Made by a program: the position numbers and the translations under genes
Shown here: in pieces, positions 23,401 to 35,490 of the stretch
How the letters are laid out: every line of letters begins with the position of its first letter
Position numbering within the stretch: the first letter of the stretch is position 1
Assembly: GCA_932294295.1 (NCBI GenBank)
Contig: OW028575.1
Location: 41,016,753 to 41,080,752, forward strand
From: Alitta virens
Taxonomy: Eukaryota > Annelida > Polychaeta > Phyllodocida > Nereididae
Reading direction: 5' to 3'
DNA: 64,000 bases
Notes under the pieces: model-generated
What the model saw: only the letters and a program-made list of their open reading frames with translations
Databases searched by the model: none
Told to the model about the DNA's origin: nothing

Positions 23401-26400
23401 GGAAAAGAAAGTGCATTGTTTAAGTTTTCATGTCATGAACAATTGTCTGCAGAGAGAAATCAGTGACAGCACAAGGTGGCTGAAATCATTGAGCATCATC
23501 CCAGGTGACTTTGTCCTGAATCTCATTGGCTTTTATTGTTTTTTGCTAATCTAGAGCTGTTCAAATACTCTCTTCTAATGGACTTATGGTCTGCAATAAA
23601 GTTGACTTGACTTGACATGTACCTACTTTCCTCACAATACAAACTTGTATTAACTAGAGAAGGATTGGACACTTCGGAAAGGAATAAAACAATATTCATT
23701 ATTAGGTGATTTAAGAAGAGTCAAATTTGCCCAGAGCATTTAAGTCTGTGAAACAAAGAAGGAAAAAAATGTCAAGTTCATACTGTGTGCAGAGGAAAGA
23801 TATGCATGTCAGCCGATATGAATACATATTTAGCACCCCTTTCTATTGTTTCCCAGTGGAATCAGTGAGGGGGAGTTATAAAACGTGGGTCTAATAGAGC
23901 ATCATAAATTGGTCATTAGGACGGTAGCGAAACGCAGTGTGAACCTTTGAAGTATCGAAGTGTCCAATCCTTCTCTAGTTCATCCAAGATACAAATGACA
24001 GTTTATGAGTGACTATCATCATAATTTGAGAGGCAGCCTTATTAATGAGGTGTTTTGAAGTGGGGTTCTGTGTATGTATGATTGCAAATTGTATAGCTAC
24101 TGGTCCTCATGTGGACAAATGTCAAGACAAAATTTCTTAGCGACTTTGAAGTGTAGATGTTAGCAACTTTGAAGCGTTATGATGTTGCTTTAACTTGCTT
24201 ACCTTCGATTGGTGAAGTTTTGTCTATAAACGTTTTAATAGGGACATTGTGAAATGAAGACTGCATCGTTCATTTTTTAGAAACTTCATAGGATTAGCAA
24301 CTTTGAAGCGTTATGATGTTGCTTTAACTTGCTTACCTTCGATTGGTGAAGTTTTCTCTTTAAACGTTTTAATAGGGACATTGTGAAATGAAGACTGCAT
24401 CGTTCATTTTTTTGAAACTTCATAGGATTAGAAACTTTGCAAGATTAGCAGTTTTTATGTTACACTGCTCAACTGTTCCAAGATTTCACAATATGCAAAC
24501 ACTTACAAATTGCAAAGCAACTACTTACAACAAAATCATAATAGCAGCAACACCCTCTACAATTCATACTACAGCAGAGCTCTCCACTACTTCATGTTCA
24601 CATGCTTGATGTAATAAACTATAACTTGACTTACAAGGTCAGAAGGATGCTCTCTATTCTCAGCAATCAATTCCTCCAATTCCTGCTCCTCCTCATCAAT
24701 CTGACCAGACAGGCGAGCCGCTCTCGCCATGAAGTATGGGGGCAGTTCCCCAATGGCCGTCCCAGCACCCTGAACAACAAGACAAGCAAAAAAATATATA
24801 TATATTATTATTTTGCAACCTATCTATATCAATACATTTTTCAAGAAAAATTAATCCACTTTAATGTACATGAATATGAATCCACTTAAATGTACATGAA
24901 TATGAAAAAGATTTGACTTTATATTATATTAACTCACAGAAGATTTGATTTAAGATTTTGTTCGACAATAATTAGGCCAGACTCCATTTATGAAAATTAA
25001 CAGTGGGGCTTGATTAAAAGCAAGCTACCAGGCACAATTCAATCAGACATTAGCTTATCATGACAAAGTGACAAATAAGTCTTCGAAGTCAACCAGTTTA
25101 ATTGCTCATGAGACCCAATCCTGATAGATAACTGTTTGACTCACCCACATGAACGCTTCCAGGCGGACTTTACTTATGATAGTCCATATGGACATACTCG
25201 TGCCCTCCATGTCGGGACATATGATTCTGAAAAGAGATAAGTTTCATCAAATAGGATGTGCTTGATCACATTAAGATAGCACATATAGGTTTTTGTATTT
25301 TGTGCTTGATCACATTAATATAGCACATATAGGTTTTTGTATTTTGTATTATCTATACTACTAGAGTGTGTTGTCAGTATACCGTGATCCCCAGTATTCC
25401 GTGATCTGCTGCTGCGTTTACATGTTAACATTGTTTCGTTAAATTTGCAAGTGTGAGAGAGGGAGTTATTGTTTATAAACAACAGGTGGCAGCACCATAC
25501 AGATGTGCTGATCAGTGGCAAGACTAAATCAGGGTAATCTGTGGATTATGGCAAACTGTCAACACACCCTAATGAGAATCCCAGTCCACGTAATACAACG
25601 AACGAAGAGTTAGCGGCAGACACAACAATGAAATTAAACTGTTTCCAGTCTGATCTGCAGCTCCACATTTAACCTACACACAAAATCATATATATTATAC
25701 CATATTAGAAGTATTTAAATCAAAAACTTGTCAACTTACTCATCTGGATAAGGAGGAGATGGAAAATCTACCGACATGCATTCAAATGCTGCTAGTGTAA
25801 CGGCTGCTATATGAGGACCCTACAAAAACAACATGATAAAGCATCATCACTTGCTAAATATTACAATACAAATCAGGAGTATAATAATCACTGAAATTCA
25901 AGACACTTACCAGATATAATAAGAAAGTATGGAGCCCAGTGCCCAGGCCCACTGATGATAAGATCCCTAACCCTACCCAATATGAACACCATAGGAAATT
26001 TTTCTTAAATACTGCTACAAACTGCAATGAAATTAAAAACAGAACTTTTAATTTGTGAAACAGACCTCATTACAAAGATAAATGGTAACCACACACAATT
26101 GTTATGAAAAAATATCTTCATAAAAAAGGGAAAATCAGTCTCCATACCAGTCTGGAGTTTAATGAAGAATACATTTTAAAAACAAACATTTTTTCACAAT
26201 CGAAAAGTTCCATACCATATTTACTCTAATAAGTGCTTCCCCTCCCCCCCCCCCCCCCAATAGAAGCCTAGGGTAGCTGACCTTCCCATAAAAATAAAGG
26301 CCTCCCTCAAATAGAAGCAACCCCCCCCCCCCCCCTCCCCATATGCAGACAATTCTATCACCTATGAACTCAGCTCAAGTCCAAGAATTTGAGGTATTCC

Positions 26401-29400
26401 TGAGCTATTTTCTTAAGATTTTCACATTTTTTGGGTGCCTGAGCTATTTTCTTGAGAACTTCACATTTTTTGGGTGCCCCTAAAACAATAGAGGCTCACT
26501 TCAAATTAAGGCCCTGCTAAGATGCTCTCTAGCAAAATAGAAGAGAGGGCTTCTATTCGAGTATATACTGTATTTAATGTGTAAGCTTCACAATTGATTA
26601 AACCAGGGATATACCAGGGATATACTTACGGCTTGATGTGGTCCATCAATGTGGTACATGACAAGAAAGAAGAGGAATGTTACGAGACCAGGTAAAACCA
26701 GCAGCTTATTCTGCCATAATCTGCAAAGAAAATCACCAACCATAAATTTGTGGCACTTCAAAGAACAATAACAACATCAATGATCTATGAAAATAGTGTG
26801 TTAAACTATTTTGTTTCATTTGCTTACAACTAATATCTACATTTGACCTAATGTATCTCTCTAATGAAAGGTTATACATATGATATATTGGAGAGTGGGC
26901 TAGTTTCCAAATTCATTAATGGAGTCAGAATAAATGATTTCACTCAATAAATGTCCATCTATGTAGAAAAGCTGGAAGTCTGGCATGAATTTCTAAAGCA
27001 TTTGAAAGGTTTCCAGATGGGGTGTTTATGACTCTGCCATATATATATTTTTTTTTTCATTAACTTGGTGGAAAAAAAAAATGAAACTGTGAAATGTTTA
27101 TTTTCATAATCATCCTCCCCAACATCTGCCGCATCTGCTGACAGTGCTGAGGGGGCAAACTAAAAGGAATCCTAAAGGTCAATTGTATACCCAGTTTTCT
27201 GAGGAATATGATACTTCATGTATTATAAGATAAGCCCCCATGTGCGTAACGGTATGGCTTTGCACTAACATCAAAATGAAATTTGTTAATATGCTTCCTT
27301 GTCACTGTTACCCATAATCTAAGCATCTATGCAAGTTGAATTAATGATTATGGAAACCGGACTTTGTTATTCATGTGTTTTAGTGAACAAGGTATCAGGC
27401 ATTTCCCACATATCTAGACTCAGCTACTGGTTTTAAGAAATCTCCCCAGCTGCCTTGTACATTCTGACATTTAGTGATACTCCATGTCATGTGTTTCAAA
27501 CATTCAACTCTAAGCACTCTTTCGAGATCAGTAGCTGAAGGACTCAGCAGAAGTCTCTATCAGCTGCTCGTTGCTTGTGGAGCACTAGAGTAGCACAATT
27601 GTTTTTATAGTCAGCAACAGGATGAGAACTTTCCCTGTGTACTTAGTCCCTGCTTCCAGGAAAATTACAGCTTATCAACTGAAAAAGTTACTTTACAAAC
27701 ACAATCACAGTACATTCACCCCTGCAGACTGCAAATGCAATTCTCCTGATCTAAGACGTTAAAAAACCCAGACAGCAGTGCACTTCAGCCATGACCATGA
27801 TGGTACATCAAATGCTGTTTCGATGAAGACGTTAAAAATCTCCACCATTATTTTCATTATGTGGTTTGCATGAGACTAACTTATGAAAGAAACAGATGGC
27901 AATAAATCCATATTACAATTTCTAACATTTACTCAACTGGATTCTGGTTTAAGATTTTAATTAAACATTGACAAATGAAACAGAATACAGGCCATACAGG
28001 GCCATTCACTTGCACGAGTTTACTGTACACGCATTTGGGGTCTGCATGGGGAGTGCTGAGGCATGATAAACAGAACTTTGGTGCAAGGAGCAACACTAGT
28101 GAACTACCCTCAAATCACACCTCTTCTCCCTTCTTGCAACTTTCTTTTTGTGCCAAGTTTTCTTGCACTTTTTACATCCATGTCTTCATAGAAACACATG
28201 GCGAATGCAAGGTGCAACAAACTTCCGGCATTTCTACAGTATCCGATGTTCCAGAGCCAAGCGCTGAATGTGCATTGACTTAGACTAGGGTTAACATGAA
28301 ATAATACAAAAACAGAAGAGAGCATGATTTGCCTAGATTTTCTAGAAGCACCTCATGAAACCCTTGCCAGCTGCCAACATAGATTTAATACATTTCTATC
28401 CTCTTTCACTAATAAATACTAATTTGCAACCTTGGGCTATCAGTTACACAATGATATGTAATGTATGTGCTATTAGCCTTGGAATAAGCTCCCTAGCCCT
28501 GACACCCGTTAACATCACTAGAATGGGGTACAGCCTTACACAATATCTACAATGATGTACAAGCTTGTTGTCATTATATCGCAAGGTCATGTTTATTTTT
28601 ATTAACTGTGTGCAAAATTTTTTTTATGCGGTATCTTCTTTTCTTTATCCCTGTTTCTTGAGGAAAGCCCTGAAATGTTCTACGCATACAAACACTTGCA
28701 CAATGACATATGGTATCATGCATATGCAGTTCTAACTCGAATAATATTGACAAAACAGGCAGCTCATAAATAGCTACATTATGTGTATGTGTAGTTTCAT
28801 TATAATTTATAAATTGGGAGTATTTTCACCAGCTGGAAAGAGCTTGAAAGTAATCAATATATTTAGTAATAATATTTCAGTAATAAATTGAAAGACTAAA
28901 GGAAATGAATGACATAAAATATATTAATGCAGTTAAAAAAATACATCAGGAAATCAATGTTTATATGCAAGACATTGACACAATATATATTCTGTACATG
29001 CCAGCCCATCATCATGCTAGCTGACCCTTATTATGCTCATGAATATGTATCAGGTCAAAAATGTACGACATAGGGGTAGGTATCATTGTTCAATTACTTT
29101 TGGCGAAGATGCAGGGTGCATTGCCAAAAACCACAACCCAGCTCACATGACCCAAGGGGTTCAACTTGGCAAGTGCTCAGTGGCCTATAATAAGACAGGC
29201 AAAGCTCTTCCGCGTTTCTTTCTGCATGTTTCACAAAAACTGACATCAGCACATCCTGCAGCTCAGCAGCATCTGCAGCCATCTGTCCATGTAGCATCGC
29301 TCCAGTGATAGAGGGATATTCTTTATGTAGCTCATCTATTAGTTTTAATTTTGCAACTCTTGTTTGTAACACTTTTTTTTTAATACTTTTTTGTCAATCT

Positions 29401-32400
29401 TCTCTTTCCTCATCATATCTAATATTCTTGCTTATTGTATTCAAAGTTGGCCCCCAGCTTGCAACATAATGTTCATCCCTTTGGGATCTTTGAGGTATAC
29501 ATCCTGGCAAATTATTTTAGTTCTCTGTTATAAATATTATGTTACAGAGAAAACATCATCGGAACAACTACTTTTTAATCAATTATATATATAAAAAAAT
29601 TATTATCAACCGCAATAGGTAACCTTAAGATCACTTGGAACCCTAATGAGACCACGCACAACTCAATTGTGGTAAGTTCACTTTTGCTTCTCATAATCAT
29701 GAAAATGGTATATATCTGGTCTGCTGAAGTGACCCCAATTAAGTTGTGCATCATTTAGACCTCCACTGGATTCTGTACAAAAGCCTACACCCACATAGAT
29801 TTTACTGCAAAATTTAACCAGCTTAGTCGTGAGCTAACCAAAAAGACTGGTATAATTTGCAACAATGCAGGGATCTCTCCCAACTTTGAAAATGATTAGC
29901 CACAGTTGGATCGATGATACAGTAAATGGTCATCTGATAATTAGCCACAAATGATAAAGTACGAAATTAGATTAGCCACATGGCTATCAGATTAGTATAA
30001 TGCTGCGTGGCTACTGCTAGTGAGAACCCTGCCAATGGTGATCTCAATAATGAGTTTAAACAGTGAAACATATCTGATTGAATATTCACATCAGATATTG
30101 TGTAGCTCTATGAAGCACTTTCCAATGTATTTATAAAACTTGTCACATTGCTAGGATAGCAATCATCATAGCATGAGAATTAATCAACCAATATGACTTG
30201 GCAGCAGACTACCTGCAGCCTGACTGACTATCATTCATTCATAGCAAGGACTTCATCAGCTGCAATAGGCAAACGTGATGATGAAATAGTGAGGGTAGGC
30301 AGTCTGTGCAGTCCACTTGGTTGCTCATTACAAGCTTCTTATTTCCCAATAACATGTATCAGTTATCACAATTAAATTGATTTGATAGTGTACCAGAAAA
30401 GTGAGAAAACACAGCATATGTATTTGTTCTATACAATGATATATGTGGGGCACTACTCGACAAGAGCATCAAAAAAACTCCTGCAGCACAGGCCCACTGA
30501 TGCATTGCATGACCTTCGTCAGTAATAAAAATATCTCGACTCTAGGGCATTGAACCTTAAGGTGATAAGGGCGATGATCACAACATTGCAAAACCAGGAA
30601 ACCGAGCCACTGAAGTGGAGTTATATTATTGCATGACTGGTGTGGTTTATGATTAATCTAGGATATAATCTGAATTGCAAGCACGGCCTTAGTTCGGAGT
30701 GAGACTGTTTGGATGGCATATTCATAATATGATCTCATTCAGTTATATCCCTTTTTGCCTTTTGAAAAATAAAAACATTTCTCATCTGAATTTGCCAGCA
30801 AAAGATAGATAGATATATAATATTTCAAACTGACCTAAACATACCTAAGAACTTCAGCACAACTGTATGAAATATGGTCGAGAAATCAAGCAAGTGATAA
30901 ATATACTTACTTGACACTGTACTCCCAGGAAAGGGTTAATAACTCCAGGAAGAAGTAGTAGAGGGTTGTTATCGGTCGCCTCCAGATCACGATTGACCCC
31001 TTCTCCCTATGTTCGGCTTTACGTTCCTCCAGGAGTCTCTCATCCTTTGAGGAGCGTCTGTTGCCATTGGTGTTTGCTGCTGGAGCCTTGCTCCGTTCCC
31101 TGAACTCCGGCTGACTCATTTTTTTGTCTGATTCAATGAGTCGTGAGATCTGCAAGAATATGTCAACATTGAAGTCACTTATTAAAATTAACACATTGAA
31201 TTGGGTTGATGAATTAATATAAATTGGAAGAACATAATTACTCTACAGCAACTTCTACTGTTACAGCATCATATACGTCAGTCATAGACTTATCAGATTT
31301 CTTGTAAACATTATATTACTCATACAGCTACTCTAGTTACACATACTGAACATCATTTAAAAGATGATTTCCAGGTACTAGTCTGCATTACAATACTGGA
31401 TACGTAATAAAAATGCACCGGTCTTATTAAATGCAGTTTTCAGAAGAAGCCTTAATGAGAAACTCTCGCAAAAAGTAAGCTTTCAAATAGTTAACGTTAT
31501 TGCACAACCCAGTACAATTAAAGCAAAAACGAAATTCACAATCGAGCAAAATATAAGAAGCTTAAATTAGCAAAACAACTCGACAACATCTAATTCATAC
31601 ACTACATGCTTGGTACTCAAAATTAATTTAATGAAAACCCAACAAGGTTGCTTGCTCATTTTGATGTGTTTCCGAAAAACATTGTGTCTGTGTCTGACAA
31701 GGCATCATAATTCAAGAAGAATAATACAAAATAATGGACCACCAATTACTAATGCGCTACTTCTTACAACAAATGACATCCAGTAAAGAATAGACGATCA
31801 GGGGAAGTTCACAGATGTATGACGTTTGAATATATGAATATAACGTCTAACAAAGATAGTGTGCTGAAGCAATACCAATTAGCAATCATAATTATTCATA
31901 ATATAAGTATTAATTCATAATATTATACAATGTAGTACTTAGCACATCAACGATCATCAGAAGGCCTCAAATTGTAATCTTTCAGTTCTTCAAAGAGCAA
32001 ACAGATAAACGATAAATTTTGTGCGTTTTCTAGTCCAGTAATTTCAGATTACACCGAAGATAATAGGTTGCATCAAAATTAGAATGTGTGAAACACAACA
32101 GTAAATGTGCAACTACCAGACAGTGCATAAGTCCATGAAAGTGCTGCCCTATAAACTGCACCATATTCAGTGATTAAGAGCTATTGAGCGTACTTTCATA
32201 TATTATATATATGCCCTCACACTAGACAAAGTCCCATACATAAATTATGCATGTATATAAATTATGCAAAATCAACTTAGCTCAAACTTACAATAGAATT
32301 TTCAAGGGAAATTTTTTATGCTTTAGCTACACCTGAACAAATGAAAAGTTTCCATGCCAAAAAAATTGTAATTTTCATTAAAAAAATTTACTCGATATGT

Positions 32401-35400
32401 TAATATAAAAAAAAAATCCCCACATATATTTCGCTCATTTTAAAATAGATGCTGCATTTCAAACTATAAGCTGAACATATTTAATCTAATCTCACCTCAC
32501 ATGTGAACAGAAATAACATCAGGTGCATATACATCATTGATTTTTCCCCCCCACTGCCTAATTTCAGAATGAGATGATATGAAATTCAATTTAGCAGGTG
32601 CATGAATGGGACCATCGTGCAACAGAAGACCATCCAATTGTCTCACACCACCACTGTTCCTCCTCATCGGAGCTTTTATCTCACAGTTTTGTCAAGAATG
32701 GCAACAATGATCAACAATTATTATCAGTGATTTCCAAGACAGTACCTTTTCTACAATAACCCATATCATATACAACAACGCTGCCAAGTGAACTTGCAAC
32801 TGCACTTCCCGTCATACAATTACAAGCACTCACAGAAAAGCCTCAAGACTTCAAACACAAATGCAGAAAACCAAAGGCGACAATCCTACATATGAAACAG
32901 CTGCAACAAAATGAAATAGTAAATGATAAACTAGAGTCTTACTGGAATAACAAAGGAATCCGAATCACTGGCCATTTCACATGCATGCATGTCACTACAA
33001 CTTTGTTGTTGAATTGATGGTTCATATGAAAAGTGATGGGACTATCTCATTCAAAGGTCACAGTACAAAGTTTTTATTGATATCTACATCTTCAGGATCA
33101 ATTCAAACCGTGTGACCTAAGCCAAACTTCCATTAATACATGTGGATATGCACCTGGGGACCCACAACAATGGTCCTAATTATTGACACTATGATGGTCC
33201 TTGATCCCGTAGCTAGCGACAATTTACAATGAAAATCTAAAGTCCATAATGACCCATATATTATATACTATAGTATAAGATCCATACAGCCAATTAGTTC
33301 AGCAAATAAACAAATGATAAAGACGAAGAATAAACTTAAAAGCAAACGATCACAATAGTTCGATTTCAACCACAGCAATTTCGAAAATAATTCAGCTCGA
33401 CTGCAAATTGAGTGTCAATCATCTCACTTAAAATCATCAATTTATCAATTGCGGGTAAGAGCAGGAATCTTGCAACGATATCAGAGAGAAAGTGGCCTCC
33501 CCGACTCAAGAGATATACTGACACAGATTGGGCAAGACAGAAGCAGGTCAATTAAAAGTGATTACTGTGCCGTGAATTTTAACTTGCTTGCTTCCCTCCA
33601 AGCTCAGGCACTGGAATCCCGCATGAGCAGTATCTGACTGAGTGACTGAGATCAAGTGTTTATCATTGACACCACATTGTGCCTCCAACATTCAGTGTAC
33701 ATAGCGTTCCTCAGACATCAATCACACATTTTTCCAAAGGGATCTGCTGCGTACTTACCCGTCAATCTGGGTTTTTTTTTGGGGGGGGGGGGGGGGTGGT
33801 GTTTAAACATGATCAGAGTTATGATAAATACAGTGAGACCTGGCAATTAAGACCATTGTTGGCGAAAAATAAACTGGTCTTAATGGTGAGTGAACTGATT
33901 TAGATAGGTCTCTATAGTGAGGGTTGGGGTGAATGGTCTTCTGTTATTATAAAGAAGTGGCTTAATGAAAGTGACGAGGTAGTGAGGTGGTCTAATAGTG
34001 AGTGGTCCTAAATCAGGGCGCCACTGTAGTCTGTGTAGTAGATTCAACTTGAATATTTATAAATACTTTCACTTTTGGAAAATTCGAAATAGGCGTCCTA
34101 TTTTTGTGGCCAAGGGCAATGCTATAGTAGGATTTAAAACAAATGTCACTTGTTTTGGCACATTTTTTGTGTCATTCATAGGAAATCTAATAATGTTCAT
34201 ATTCACATTTTCATAAAGCTCCAACATGATCCGCATAAATAATGATTGTCTAAAAAATATTATATTATTTTTTGAAAGTTTCCTTCAGACTAACAATTTG
34301 TACAGTGCATCATTGGGTATTAGATTTTTAGTTGATTGGTTTGCAAGGCTACTGGCAATTGAAGGAAGAGATGCAATGACCTAATTAGTGAATTGTCATT
34401 GATTACACACTCAGTTGTATTAATAAATGCAATTAGAACCTCAATCAAAGGCCAAATTCAGCTCTTTATAAAATATGCCAGATTTTGTATCAGAGGGTGA
34501 AAATCAAAATCTTTCATTTTTGTCAGGGAAATAAATTTGTGTTTTTAACTATACAAACTACATAAATCATATTTTATCTGTTGCTATTTCTTTGGCACTC
34601 ATTTACATTATGTGTATAACATCAGGGGTAACATTACACATATCAACATTTTGGAAATATGATAATTGAAAAATTGACATAATTAAGTGCAATTATAACC
34701 CAGCGGGTTTATAGCTGAAATCTTCGGACAGCAGGGAACAAGTGCTTATTAATCATTACATGTTGCATTGCGATATATTATGTAAAATTGTTGGTTCAAT
34801 TCAAATTTTGCCTATACTATCGGAAAGTCGAATTCTGGTAAATGGAGGGTTTTGGTCATGATACCAAGCAAGGTAGTGTCCGGATCATGCGATGGACCTT
34901 GGATTTGACAGCATGATCCGTGCATCATTGACAGTCATCGTGACCTACCACACACGTGACTGCCTCAATGCAAATTCCTTATCAATTAAAACAAAATCAA
35001 TCCAGACATCCCAGGGGGTCCCACAATGTGCCACATCCAAACCCATGGCCAAACAACCATCGATTTCACACGTTTCTGTAGTCGATTGATGGTTCACATT
35101 AAAAGCAACCATGCCAACATCATGTCCTGATGTACTGTTAAGCACAAACTTATATTTTGAGACATAGCTTCAGCAAATAAAAGAATACGGATGCGAAGAA
35201 AAGAAATGGGCGATAATGACAGAAAACCAAGGCAAATATGAATGAAAATCCCCCATGTTTGGTTCGTGAGTTGGGTAAAACAACAAGCAAAACCACAAAA
35301 GCCACAGCAAGCACTGATGTTTTCCTACCAAATCTTCCTTCCTTCCTTTCAATTTGAGGCCTCTACGTTTTAATTCCCACTTAAGAGACTGAACGGTCGC

Positions 35401-35490
35401 CTTGGAATAGTGGCCATTCTGGGTTGGAGTGTCACCATTGAGATTTCTGCCTGCACTCAGGTTGCCCTTCTTTCGGGAGGGATGAGACAT
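20481..35490 (-). CDS. VMP1: Vacuole membrane protein 1 with N-terminal SAP motif (468 aa)
   Basis: Exons, 5' to 3': 35329-35490, 30911-31149, 26630-26720, 25911-26021, 25740-25819, 25145-25226, 24635-24769, 21648-21728, 21380-21558, 21127-21229, 20481-20624; total 1407 nt, frame closed. VMP1 is an ER multispanning DedA/VTT-domain scramblase needed for autophagosome formation and lipid export. Family hallmarks are clear: [74 protein letters not shown] and [20 protein letters not shown]. The C-terminus keeps IVNSMAQNY and a Lys-rich tail. The odd part is the N-terminus: residues 31-63 form a SAP motif split over exons 1 and 2. Met65 in exon 2 would start a 404-aa protein, close to human VMP1 (406 aa). 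An upstream in-frame TAG precedes the ATG at 35490. Confidence 0.95.
20833..21037. mobile_element. 205-bp MITE in VMP1 last intron
   Basis: The inverted termini are CAACCTTTTCACACAGCAGC at the left, and the reverse complement of GCTGCTGTGTGAAAAGGGTG at the right. Internal arms pair again (TTTTTGCCTC with GAGGCAAAAA). TA dinucleotides flank both ends (20831-20832, 21038-21039), as in Tc1/mariner elements. It holds one CRE-type octamer, TGACGTCA, at 20964-20971. Confidence 0.8.
22522..22663. mobile_element. 142-bp PIF/Harbinger-like MITE with G and C tracts
   Basis: Inverted ends GGGCTGTTCCATTTAAAAAG and, at the right, CTTTTTTAAATGGAACAGCCC (one-base gap). Both ends are flanked by TTA (22519-22521 and 22664-22666), the three-base duplication used by PIF/Harbinger transposases. 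A run of about 20 G next to the left end and about 15 C next to the right end could form very stable secondary structure. Confidence 0.85.
23652..23982. mobile_element. 330-bp inverted-repeat element (MITE)
   Basis: Perfect 24-bp terminal inverted repeats: ACTAGAGAAGGATTGGACAC plus TTCG at the left, reverse complement at the right. No clear target duplication is visible, and the interior has no ORF of note. Confidence 0.8.
24161..24438. repeat. 134-bp tandem duplication
   Basis: TAGCAACTTTGAAGCGTTAT starts at 24161 and again at 24295, and a third, partial start TAGAAACTTTG lies at 24429. The copies differ at only a few positions, so the duplication is recent. Confidence 0.9.
26214..26575. 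mobile_element. Degenerate MITE with poly-C tracts
   Basis: The left end TACTCTAATAAGTGCTTCCC roughly pairs with the reverse complement of the right end, TACTCGAATAGAAGCCCTC. Two C tracts (about 26245-26262 and 26320-26335) and repeated TAGAAGC words lie inside. It is in VMP1 intron 3. Confidence 0.5.
29094..29372 (-). pseudogene. Unidentified protein-like open frame
   Basis: The minus-strand frame opens about 29420 and reads [19 protein letters not shown], then [20 protein letters not shown] and [18 protein letters not shown] before losing protein-like character. Composition is that of a soluble helical protein, unlike the surrounding AT-rich intron. I do not recognise it. It could be a piece of a retroposed gene or of a transposon-encoded protein; I see no splice context for it in VMP1. 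Confidence 0.3.
29868..30031. mobile_element. 164-bp hAT-like MITE
   Basis: Ends CAGGGATCTCTC and, reverse complemented, CAGGGTTCTCAC form short imperfect inverted repeats of hAT type. Flanks CAACAATG and CCAATGGT are only partly alike, so the target duplication is uncertain. The interior repeats the word GATTAGCCACA several times. Confidence 0.45.
31150..35328. other. VMP1: VMP1 intron 1 (4.2 kb)
   Basis: Separates the SAP exon from the exon holding Met65. I see no convincing coding exon. An alternative promoter for a short VMP1 could lie here. It contains the MITE at 33831-34026 and a G tract at about 33781-33796. Confidence 0.5.
33831..34026. mobile_element. 196-bp pogo/Tigger-like MITE
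   Basis: Begins CAGTGAGACCTGGCAATTAA and ends, reverse complemented, CAGTGGCGCCCTGATTTAGG, with TA on both sides (33829-33830, 34027-34028). The start resembles pogo-family termini. Non-coding. Confidence 0.65.
35329..35490 (-). CDS. VMP1: VMP1 first coding exon, SAP motif first two thirds
   Basis: The exon encodes 54 residues, opening [10 protein letters not shown], then a Ser/Asn/Gly-rich linker, then [20 protein letters not shown] and KEDL, ending at donor GTAGGA. Exon 2 starts in phase 0 with [10 protein letters not shown]. Together they satisfy the SAP pattern, with leucine-rich helix 1, the RGL turn, the Gly-x-Lys turn and the helix 2 leucines. SAP motifs normally bind AT-rich DNA in nuclear proteins. 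The ATG was chosen because an in-frame stop lies 8 codons upstream. Confidence 0.8.

Larger units (their letters stand above)
21729..24634. other. VMP1: VMP1 intron 7, rich in repeats
   Basis: A 2.9-kb intron without coding signal. It holds the Harbinger-like MITE, the 330-bp inverted-repeat element and the 134-bp tandem duplication listed separately. Confidence 0.6.
26721..30910. other. VMP1: VMP1 intron 2 (4.2 kb)
   Basis: No confident exon. It contains the unexplained minus-strand open frame at 29094-29372 and a hAT-like MITE at 29868-30031, both listed separately. Confidence 0.5.
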
